20,475 nucleotides of DNA, from contig CALTWF010000093.1 of assembly GCA_943912755.1 (NCBI GenBank), positions 1-20,475 of the forward strand, in the 5' to 3' direction. The DNA is from an uncultured Pseudomonas sp. GTDB taxonomy: Bacteria > Pseudomonadota > Gammaproteobacteria > Pseudomonadales > Pseudomonadaceae. Position 1 is the stretch's first letter. Every line of letters begins with the position of its first letter. Made by a program: the position numbers and the translations under genes. The notes under the pieces are model-generated. The model saw only the letters and a list, made by a program, of their open reading frames with translations. It searched no databases and was not told the DNA's origin. Positions 14,658 to 20,475 of the stretch are shown here, in pieces.

Positions 14658-15800
14658 ATGGATATCATCACCGCCCTCGCGGCCCTGCCGGCGGCACAAC
14701 CTGAAGCCTCGGCGGATACCGGCACGGCTGATGGCGACGCGTTTGCCGCGCTGTTGCAGCAGGCTGAAACGGCGGTTAGCGAGATAACCGCCCCGGCGCT
14801 GCCGCCTGCCGAGAGCCTGGTAGCGACGACGGAAAGTGAGCCGCAGCTTGCAGCGTTGCCACTGGAGCCCGCCGTTCCCCAGCCTGTCGTAGTCGAGACG
14901 GCCGAAGTCGAGCTGCCAGAAATGCAGCCTGCCGAAACGAAAGTGGAACCCGCGCCGCTGCCGACCGAATCGCTAGCGCTGGACGAAGCCACACCAGGCG
15001 ACGACGACAACGAACAACCCGAGGACCCGCTGGCCGCGATCCGCCAGCGCCTGGACCTGATCGACAGCGCCAGCCAGCTATCCCTTGGCGCCCTCGCGCT
15101 CGCCCCGCAGGTGGTGGCGGTGCAGCCGGCCGTGGCCAACCCCGCGCCAGCTGCCGAGGACAACCCGACCGAGGTACTGCAATGGACCCCTGCCGAGGCG
15201 GACGATATCGCGCCGGCGGTGGTCGAGAGCGCTGCACAGGTCGAGCGTCCGGCCAGGAGTACCGCCAGCATCGGCGTCGACAGTCAGCCCGACGATGCCC
15301 CGCAGACCATGCCGCCCCCGGCCTTTGCCGTTTCCAGCCAGGCACCGGCCAGTCTCGTGGCCGTGGCCAGCGAAGAAATCGCCACCCCCGTGGACAGCCC
15401 GCAGTGGCAGGACGACCTTGGCCAGCAGGTGGTCGCCATGGTTCGCCGTGGCGAGCAGCAGGTGGATATGCGCCTGAATCCTGCCGATCTCGGGCCCTTG
15501 TCGATCAGCCTGAATATCAGCGAGGGCGGCGTGCAGGCGCAGTTCCAGTCGGCCCACGCCTCGGTGCGCGCGGCGGTGGAGCAGGCGTTGCCGCAGTTGC
15601 AGGCGACGCTGGCGGCGCAGGGCTTGGCGCTGGGCGAGGCGTCGGTGAATGACGGCGCTTCAAGGCAGACGACTGGCGAGCAGCCACGGCGGGAATCGCA
15701 GCGGGGCGAACCGCGCCGGGAAGTGCTGGAGAGTGCCGTGGCACCGTTGCCGGCGCAGCCGATTGCCAGTTCCGGGGCGGTCGTCGATCTCTATCTCTGA
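14658..15800 (+). CDS. fliK: Flagellar hook-length control protein FliK
   Basis: FliK is an exported molecular ruler that measures the hook and triggers the FlhB switch. The product is 380 aa (enteric about 375-405). The N-terminal two thirds are low-complexity, rich in Ala, Pro, Glu and Val, with no fixed fold expected. The conserved C-terminal domain (about 250-330) has VDMRLNPADLGPLSISLNIS and FQSAHASVRAAVEQALPQL. The ATG at 14658 follows GAGGAAG overlapping the fliJ stop. Codon choice in the middle is a little less GC-biased than neighbours, common for ruler regions. It ends the fliF-K unit; a REPIN follows 24 bp later. Confidence 0.94.
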   Translation: MDIITALAALPAAQPEASADTGTADGDAFAALLQQAETAVSEITAPALPPAESLVATTESEPQLAALPLEPAVPQPVVVETAEVELPEMQPAETKVEPAPLPTESLALDEATPGDDDNEQPEDPLAAIRQRLDLIDSASQLSLGALALAPQVVAVQPAVANPAPAAEDNPTEVLQWTPAEADDIAPAVVESAAQVERPARSTASIGVDSQPDDAPQTMPPPAFAVSSQAPASLVAVASEEIATPVDSPQWQDDLGQQVVAMVRRGEQQVDMRLNPADLGPLSISLNISEGGVQAQFQSAHASVRAAVEQALPQLQATLAAQGLALGEASVNDGASRQTTGEQPRRESQRGEPRREVLESAVAPLPAQPIASSGAVVDLYL

Positions 15801-15823
15801 CTCGACTCTGTGTTGTTGCTGAT

Positions 15824-15903
15824 GGCCTTATCGCTGGCAAGCCAGCTCCCACAGGTCCGGTGTATGCAGTACCTGTGGGAGCTGGCTTGCCAGCGATGAG
15901 GCC
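15824..15903. repeat. REP pair (inverted) between fliK and fliL
   Basis: The arms 15824-15856 and 15871-15903 are reverse complements over 33 bp with one mismatch, around a 14-bp loop. They carry the same REP core as at 74-100 and 3408-3497. Here the GTGGG ends face inward, the opposite arrangement to the motB-flhB REPIN. It lies in the 230-bp gap 15801-16030 and could end or attenuate fliF-K transcription. The remainder, 15904-16030, should hold the fliL promoter if there is one; no clear sigma-28, sigma-54 or FlhDC site was seen. Confidence 0.93.
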
Positions 15904-16030
15904 CAAACAGACACCATCAATCACCCGGCAAAGCGCCAAGATACCCCCCTAAACCCGCTCTACTCGCGCCTTCGCCCCTTGTCCCCGCTGGGCATACTCG
16001 CGCCCAGTCTCAGTCCCGAAGCAGCTGTCC

Positions 16031-16495
16031 ATGCCCTCCACCTCCAAGAAGATCTGGTTCTGGTTCATTCCGCTGGCCCTGGTCGCCGCGGCCGCCAGCT
16101 CGGCGGGCGTGTATGCCTATGTCATGCGTGAACGGGCGGCCTTGCAGGCCAGCCGCACGGCCGTGGTGCTGCCCCAGGCCCCCCTGCTGGTAAGCGTGGC
16201 CCCCATGACCGTCAACCTGCGCAACGACCGCGGCGGGCCGGACATGCTCTACGTCGGTTTCAACCTGGAAGTCGGCAACGAGGACACACGCAAATTGCTG
16301 GAGCTGTACATGCCCAAGATCCGCAGCCAGTTGCTCACCGTGCTCAGCGGCCAGGACAGCAGCGCACTGGCCACCCCGCAGGGCAAGGACGCGCTGGCCA
16401 GCCGCATCCTTGAGCTGCTGCGCGGCACCCTGGCCAGCGGACAGGGCGACGTCGCCCTGCTCGCCGTGCTCTACACCGACTTCATCGTGCAATAG
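16031..16495 (+). CDS. fliL: Flagellar basal body-associated protein FliL
   Basis: FliL is a single-pass inner-membrane protein that encircles or supports stators. The product is 154 aa, the enteric length. A short cytoplasmic N-terminus is followed by a membrane helix at about 8-31 (IWFWFIPLALVAAAASSAGV). The periplasmic domain carries MTVNLRNDRGGPDMLYVGFNLEV and a C-terminal VLYTDFIVQ, equivalent to the family's ending 'vyFTdFVvQ'. The ribosome site is weak. It starts the fliLMNOPQR unit, four bases before fliM, and sits 230 bp beyond fliK with a REP pair between. Confidence 0.95.
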   Translation: MPSTSKKIWFWFIPLALVAAAASSAGVYAYVMRERAALQASRTAVVLPQAPLLVSVAPMTVNLRNDRGGPDMLYVGFNLEVGNEDTRKLLELYMPKIRSQLLTVLSGQDSSALATPQGKDALASRILELLRGTLASGQGDVALLAVLYTDFIVQ

Positions 16496-16499
16496 CCCC

Positions 16500-17582
16500 A
16501 TGTCCACCAACGACGTGCTCTCGCAAGAAGAGATCGACATGCTGCTGCGCGGCAGCGACGACCTCGATACCCTCGATTTCGCCCACGGCGAAGACACGCA
16601 CTTCGTCGGCGGCGAGTCCCCCGACGCACACGAACGCATCCGCCCCTACGACCCGGCGACCCAGCACCGGGTAATCCAGGAGCGCCTGCACGCCCTGGAT
16701 ATCATCAACGGCCGCTTCGCCCGCTACTTCCGCATGAGCCTGTTCAACCTGATCCGGCGCAATGTCGACATCACCGTCAAGGGCATCGGCTACCAGAGCT
16801 TCAGCGAGTTTTCCCTGCGCCTGCCGATGCCGACCAACATCAACCTGCTGGCCATGAAACCCCTGCGCGGCACCGCGCTGGTGGTGTTTCCGCCAAGCGT
16901 GGTGTTCATGGTGGTGGACAACCTGTTCGGCGGCGACGGGCGCTTCGTCACCAAGTCCGAAGGGCGCGAGTTCACCAACACCGAGATGCGCATCATCCGC
17001 CGCATGCTCGACCTGACCGTGGACGCCTACCGCGATGCCTGGAAGGCGGTGTACCCGCTGGAGATCGAATACCTGCGCTCCGAAATGCAGGCCAAGTTCG
17101 CCAATATCACCGGCTCGCCCAATGAAATCGTGGTCAATTCCACCTTCCACCTTGAGGTGGGCAACCTCTCCAGCGACTTCAACGTCGTCATTCCGTACCT
17201 GATGCTGGAGCCCATGCGCCAGTTGCTCAACGGCCCGCTGACCGACGTCAACCCGGAAGAAGAACGCCAGTGGAACCGGCGCATGGCCGACGAGATTCCC
17301 CATTCCCAGGTCGAGCTGATCGCCGATTTCGCCGAAGTCGAGTCGCGCCTGGGCCAGGTCATGGCGCTGAAGGTCGGCGACGTGCTGCCCATCGAGCTGC
17401 CGGACGAGGTCAAGGTGCGAGTCGACGGGGTGCCGGTGATGAACTGCGAGTTCGGCAGCTACAACGGCGCCCGCGCCCTGCTGGTCAAGGACCTGATCGA
17501 TCACTCCCTGGGCAAGCCCTCTTCTTCCAGCCGATTCGTCAAGGGCCACCTGCCCATAGCCAAGGACTCCGAGAATGAGTGA
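16500..17582 (+). CDS. fliM: Flagellar motor switch protein FliM
   Basis: FliM is the C-ring protein that binds phosphorylated CheY and relays the direction switch. The product is 360 aa, longer than the enteric protein (334), with a polar C-terminal tail after HSLGKPSSSS. The N-terminal CheY-binding peptide is intact (VLSQEEIDMLLRG, residues 6-18). The middle domain shows NLFGGDGRF and the C-terminal SpoA-type domain VKVRVDGVPVMNCEFGSYNG. The ATG at 16500 has no visible ribosome site and lies four bases after the fliL stop, so translation is probably coupled. The end overlaps fliN by 8 bp. Confidence 0.97.
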   Translation: MSTNDVLSQEEIDMLLRGSDDLDTLDFAHGEDTHFVGGESPDAHERIRPYDPATQHRVIQERLHALDIINGRFARYFRMSLFNLIRRNVDITVKGIGYQSFSEFSLRLPMPTNINLLAMKPLRGTALVVFPPSVVFMVVDNLFGGDGRFVTKSEGREFTNTEMRIIRRMLDLTVDAYRDAWKAVYPLEIEYLRSEMQAKFANITGSPNEIVVNSTFHLEVGNLSSDFNVVIPYLMLEPMRQLLNGPLTDVNPEEERQWNRRMADEIPHSQVELIADFAEVESRLGQVMALKVGDVLPIELPDEVKVRVDGVPVMNCEFGSYNGARALLVKDLIDHSLGKPSSSSRFVKGHLPIAKDSENE

Positions 17583-18021
17583 CCCGAACCTTCCCGAACA
17601 CGAACAGGACGAGTGGGCCGACGCCCTGGCCGAACAGGGCGCCGCCGGCGAGCTCGACCCCTGGGCGGAGGCGCTGGCCGAACAGGCGCAGACGGTGACC
17701 ACGCCGGCGGAAAACCAAGTGTTCAAGCCCCTGGACAGCGTCCAGCCCACCGCCTCGCCGCGGGAGCTGGAAATGATCATGGATATCCCGGTGAAGCTCA
17801 GCGTGGAGCTGGGCCGCACGCGCATCACCATCAAGCAGTTGCTGGAGCTGGCCCAGGGTTCGGTGCTGGCCCTCGACGGCCTGGCCGGCGAGCCGATGGA
17901 TATCCTCATCAACAGCTACCTGATCGCCCAGGGCGAAGTGGTGGTGGTGGATGATCGCTATGGCATCCGCATCACCGAGATCATCACGCCGTCCGAGCGT
18001 GTGCAGAAGCTCAACCGATGA
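17575..18021 (+). CDS. fliN: Flagellar motor switch protein FliN
   Basis: FliN makes the lower C-ring and docks FliH for export. The product is 148 aa (enteric 137). The N-terminus (about 1-60) is acidic and contains a repeated DEWADALAEQ / DPWAEALAEQ pattern. The conserved SpoA domain spans about 65-145 with LEMIMDIPVKLSVELGRTR, ITIKQLLELAQGSVL, and YGIRITEII. AAGGA lies eight bases before the ATG. It overlaps fliM by 8 bp and fliO by 4 bp. Confidence 0.97.
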   Translation: MSDPNLPEHEQDEWADALAEQGAAGELDPWAEALAEQAQTVTTPAENQVFKPLDSVQPTASPRELEMIMDIPVKLSVELGRTRITIKQLLELAQGSVLALDGLAGEPMDILINSYLIAQGEVVVVDDRYGIRITEIITPSERVQKLNR

Positions 18022-18392
18022 CCCCGCCCGCGCCCGCCGACGACCTGGTCGGCCTGGCCCTGCTGGGCAAGACCGCCCTGGCCCTGGGCATGGTCGCCGC
18101 CTGCATCCTCCTTGGTGGCTGGCTGATCGCGCGCCTCGGCGCCCGGCCCGGCGGCACCCGCGAGGTGGTCAAGGTGATCGGCGGCACCCGCCTCGGACAA
18201 AAGGAAAAGGTCATGGTGGTCGAGGTACGCGGGCGCTGGCTGGTGCTGGGCGTGACGGCGCAGCAGGTCACCTGCCTGTCCGAACTGGAGGCGCCGCCCG
18301 TTGACCAGGCGAGCGCTGGCGAACCACCGGCCCGCGGCTTTGCCCAGCGCCTGGGCGAGGCCCTCGGCCGCGGCGCGGAGAAACGCCCATGA
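18018..18392 (+). CDS. fliO: Flagellar biosynthesis protein FliO
   Basis: FliO is a small membrane scaffold that helps assemble the FliP ring of the export gate. The product is 124 aa (enteric about 121-125). One membrane helix lies at about 15-38 (LGKTALALGMVAACILLGGWLIA), followed by a cytoplasmic domain with VVKVIGGTRLGQKEKVMVVEVRGRWLVLGVT, the usual FliO pattern. It overlaps fliN and fliP by 4 bp each. FliO is variable in sequence; position between fliN and fliP settles the call. Confidence 0.92.
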   Translation: MTPPAPADDLVGLALLGKTALALGMVAACILLGGWLIARLGARPGGTREVVKVIGGTRLGQKEKVMVVEVRGRWLVLGVTAQQVTCLSELEAPPVDQASAGEPPARGFAQRLGEALGRGAEKRP

Positions 18393-19135
18393 GCCTGCGC
18401 CCGGGCCTGCTGCCCTTGCTGTTGCTGCTGATGATCCCGGTCGCCGATGCGGCGCCCGCCCTGCAAGGCCTGTCCGGCTTCACCGGCGAAGCGGGCGGGG
18501 AAAAGTGGTCGCTGAGCCTGCAAACCCTGCTGCTGCTCAGCGCCATGGCGTTCCTGCCGGCGGTGCTGCTGATGATGACCGGCTTCACCCGCATCATCAT
18601 CGTCCTCGGCCTGCTGCGCACCGCCATCGGCACCACCAGCGCGCCGCCCAACCAGGTGCTGCTGGGGCTGGCGCTGTTCCTCACCTTCTTCGTCATGTCG
18701 CCGACCCTGGAGCAGGCTTATCAAAAGGCCTGGCTGCCGTTTTCCAGGGACGAAATGAACGTCGAGCAATTCCTCGACCAGGCCAGCCAGCCGTTTCGCA
18801 CCTTCATGCTGGCGCAGACCCGGCAAAGCGATATCGGCCTGTACGCGCGCCTGGCCAGGATCGGCGAGCTCCAGGGCCCCGAGGACATCCCCATGCGCGT
18901 GCTGCTCCCGGCCTTCGTCACCAGCGAACTGAAAACCGCGTTCCAGGCCGGGTTCACCATCTTCATCCCGTTCCTGATAATCGACCTGCTGGTCGCCAGT
19001 GTGCTGATGGCCCTGGGCATGATGATGGTGCCGCCCTCGACCATCTCCCTGCCCTTCAAGCTGATGCTGTTCGTCCTGGTGGATGGCTGGCAGCTGCTGC
19101 TCGGCTCGCTGGCGCAAAGCTTCTACCCCGTCTGA
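18389..19135 (+). CDS. fliP: Flagellar export gate protein FliP
   Basis: FliP is the pentameric core of the export channel with FliR and FliQ. The product is 248 aa (enteric 245). It has a cleavable signal peptide at about 1-21 (LLPLLLLLMIPVADA, then APA). Family blocks follow: FLPAVLLMMTGFTRIIIVLGLLR, GTTSAPPNQVLLGLALFLTFFVMSP, and a C-terminal FQAGFTIFIPFLIIDLLVASVLMALGMMM. GGAG lies ten bases before the ATG. It overlaps fliO by 4 bp and precedes fliQ by 13 bp. Confidence 0.97.
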   Translation: MSLRPGLLPLLLLLMIPVADAAPALQGLSGFTGEAGGEKWSLSLQTLLLLSAMAFLPAVLLMMTGFTRIIIVLGLLRTAIGTTSAPPNQVLLGLALFLTFFVMSPTLEQAYQKAWLPFSRDEMNVEQFLDQASQPFRTFMLAQTRQSDIGLYARLARIGELQGPEDIPMRVLLPAFVTSELKTAFQAGFTIFIPFLIIDLLVASVLMALGMMMVPPSTISLPFKLMLFVLVDGWQLLLGSLAQSFYPV

Positions 19136-19148
19136 CTGGAGCATCGCG

Positions 19149-19418
19149 ATGACCCCGGAAATGGTGATGGACCTGGCCTACAAGGGCATGCGCATGAGCA
19201 TGGCGATGGCCGCCCCGCTGCTGCTGGTGACCCTGTGCATCGGCCTGCTGGTCAGCCTGTTCCAGGCCGCGACGCAGATCAACGAATCGACCCTGTCGTT
19301 CATTCCCAAGGTGGTCGGCGTGTGCCTGGTGCTGATCCTGGCCGGGCCGATGCTGATGGAAATGCTGGTGGACTACACCCGCGCGCTGTTCAGCAGCCTG
19401 CCCACGCTGATTGGCTGA
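19149..19418 (+). CDS. fliQ: Flagellar export gate protein FliQ
   Basis: FliQ is a two-helix subunit lining the outside of the FliP/FliR export core. The product is 89 aa, the exact enteric length. It begins MTPEMVMDLAYKGMRM, with membrane helices at about 16-40 and 53-75 and the conserved loop FQAATQINESTLSFIPK between them. A TGGAG ribosome site supports the ATG at 19149; the open frame extends upstream into fliP but without similarity. It is followed after six bases by fliR. Confidence 0.97.
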   Translation: MTPEMVMDLAYKGMRMSMAMAAPLLLVTLCIGLLVSLFQAATQINESTLSFIPKVVGVCLVLILAGPMLMEMLVDYTRALFSSLPTLIG

Positions 19419-19424
19419 CGGGCG

Positions 19425-20213
19425 TTGATCGAGGTCGACTGGGCGCAACTGCAGCCCTGGGTCAGCGCCTTTTTCTGGCCGTTCTGCCGGTTCCTCGGGT
19501 TCTTCATGAGCGACCCGATCCTCGGCCACAAGAACATCTCCAACCAGGTCAAGGTCGGCCTCGCTGCGCTGCTGGCCTTCCTCATCGCGCCCAACCTGCC
19601 GCCGCTGCCGCCGATCGCCCTGTTCTCCTGGGCCGGCTTCGGCGTGATCGTCGAACAACTGTTGATCGGCCTGTCGCTGGGCATGGTCATGCGCATCACC
19701 CTGGCGGTGGTGGAAATGGCCGGGGAAATCTGCGGCATGCAGATGGGCCTGGCGTTCGCCTCGTTCTTCTCCGCCGACAGCAACACCAACAGCCAGGTGC
19801 TCTCGCGCTTTCTCGGGCTGGTGACCATCCTCATGTTCCTTGCCCTGGACGGGCACCTGATGGTGCTGGAGCTGCTGGCGTCCACCTTCGAACGCCTGCC
19901 CATCGGCCACTTCGGCTTCAACCCGCAGGCCTGGAACGCCATGGCCCGGCATGGCGGGACCATCTTCCTCACCGGCTTGTTGCTGGCCCTGCCGATGGTG
20001 GGGGCGCTGCTGATCATCAACCTGGCGATGGGCATCCTCAACCGCGTGGCGCCGCAGCTGACGGTGTTCTCGGTGGGCTTCCCGGCGACCCTGTTCGTGG
20101 GGATGTTGTTGCTGACGGCGCTGATGGGGGACCTGGGGCAGTTCCTGGAAGGGCTGCTGGATCAGGCGTTGCGGTTCATGGGGCTGTACATCGAGGCGCT
20201 CGGCAAAAGCTAG
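19425..20213 (+). CDS. fliR: Flagellar export gate protein FliR
   Basis: FliR completes the helical export core as a single copy. The product is 262 aa (enteric 261) with about five or six hydrophobic segments. Family features include the N-terminal FFWPFCRFLGFFM, GLSLGMVMRITLAVVEMAGEICGMQMGLAFA, and the C-terminal LLLTALMGDLGQFLEGLLDQAL. The start appears to be TTG at 19425-19427, six bases after the fliQ stop, with only a weak ribosome site; no ATG gives the full first helix. It ends the unit. In enteric bacteria flhB is sometimes fused to or next to fliR, but here flhB is in the divergent half of the locus. Confidence 0.96.
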   Translation: MIEVDWAQLQPWVSAFFWPFCRFLGFFMSDPILGHKNISNQVKVGLAALLAFLIAPNLPPLPPIALFSWAGFGVIVEQLLIGLSLGMVMRITLAVVEMAGEICGMQMGLAFASFFSADSNTNSQVLSRFLGLVTILMFLALDGHLMVLELLASTFERLPIGHFGFNPQAWNAMARHGGTIFLTGLLLALPMVGALLIINLAMGILNRVAPQLTVFSVGFPATLFVGMLLLTALMGDLGQFLEGLLDQALRFMGLYIEALGKS

Positions 20214-20220
20214 AACGCGT

Positions 20221-20302
20221 ACCCTGTGGGAGTCCGCCCAGCCTTTCAGGCTGCGCTGTCGCGCAGAGAACAGGTCTAAGAGCGGCGCGGACCCTGTGGG
20301 AG
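20221..20302. repeat. Repeat cluster after fliR: 12-bp direct repeat enclosing two overlapping hairpins
   Basis: The 12-bp sequence ACCCTGTGGGAG occurs exactly at 20221-20232 and 20291-20302; its second copy is the head of the REPIN at 20291-20370. Between them lie CAGCCT-TTC-AGGCTG (20239-20253) and CTGCGC-TGTC-GCGCAG (20251-20266), two perfect hairpins that share three bases and so exclude one another. GTCCGC (20232-20237) and GCGGAC (20287-20292) form an outer pair. It looks like a separate repeat family or a damaged REP pair, and could also end fliR transcription, though no T-run follows. Confidence 0.6.
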
Positions 20303-20370
20303 CGGGTTTACCCGCGATGACGTCGGTGAATTCAGCACCGCCATCGCGGGTAAACCCGCTCCCACAAGGT
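20291..20370. repeat. REPIN of a second type downstream of fliR
   Basis: The arms 20291-20319 and 20342-20370 are reverse complements over 29 bp with one mismatch, around a 22-bp loop. The head CTGTGGGAGC matches the other repeats but the core is GGGTTTACCCGCGATG rather than GGCTTGCCAGCGAT. As in the motB-flhB REPIN, the GTGGG ends face outward and the loop contains TGAATTCA. Two REP types thus frame the same locus. Confidence 0.93.
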
Positions 20371-20475
20371 TCGAGATCAGATTGTCCACCCAGATGGGAC
20401 AGTCATACCGTTTTCACCCAATTTATCCCTTTTCGAGAAACCCCTAATCTGGCCACACCTAGCGGCAACCACCCA
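20371..20475. other. Gene-free sequence at the right edge
   Basis: No coding frame was recognised in these 105 bp. They are more AT-rich than the fli genes and contain an inverted repeat TGTCC-N9-GGACA at 20383-20401. This could be the upstream region of a gene beyond the window, but nothing in view proves it. Confidence 0.35.

Noticed and set aside
15904..16030. Sigma-28 or sigma-70 promoter for fliL
   Set aside because: CATACT near 16002-16007 resembles a -10 box, but the -35 partner is poor and no GCCGAT box is present.

Overview
The window is a compact flagellar chromosome locus from a GC-rich gammaproteobacterium, almost certainly a Pseudomonas. The genus call rests on REP/REPIN repeats of the Pseudomonas type (GTGGGAGCTGGCTTGCCAGCGAT-like, and a second GCGGGTTTACCCGC type) that punctuate the gene blocks. 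All proteins recognised are flagellar. They resemble the enteric peritrichous system (FlhDC, enteric-like MotA, FliT, FliO, FliK) more than the FleQ/FlhF/FleN-controlled polar system that Pseudomonas normally carries. The best reading is a second, FlhDC-governed flagellar system, as has been described for Pseudomonas fluorescens F113 and resembling the Azotobacter one, present alongside a polar system outside the window.

Layout, left to right. Positions 1-53 look like the end of an IS3-family (IS150-like) insertion sequence leaving the window, followed by a single REP. Minus-strand genes then read leftward from the centre: fliE, fliD-fliS-fliT, flhD-flhC, motA-motB, [REPIN], flhB-flhA. From a 228-bp divergent region (9210-9437) the plus strand reads rightward: fliF-G-H-I-J-K, [REPIN], fliL-M-N-O-P-Q-R. 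After fliR come a repeat cluster, a REPIN of the second type and about 100 bp of gene-free sequence. Most neighbours overlap by 4 or 8 bp, so translation is probably coupled.

How the genes work together. FlhD (TTG start, strong ribosome site, long AT-rich leader) and FlhC form the master activator. FliE/FliF/FliG/FliM/FliN make the basal body and C-ring. FlhA/FlhB/FliO/FliP/FliQ/FliR form the export gate, FliH/FliI/FliJ the ATPase complex, and FliK sets hook length. FliD is the cap, with FliS and FliT as chaperones. MotA/MotB are the stator and FliL is stator-associated. Two nearly identical sigma-28-like promoters were found, one before motA and one before fliD. They share T(C/A)AAGACGC and GCCGAT(C/G)T boxes with the same 15-bp gap between TMAAG and GCCGAT. 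No fliA, flgM, flagellin, rod/hook (flg) or che genes lie in the window, so the system must be completed elsewhere. The enteric-style order motAB-(che genes)-flhBA is present with the che genes absent and a perfect 36-bp-arm REPIN in their place.
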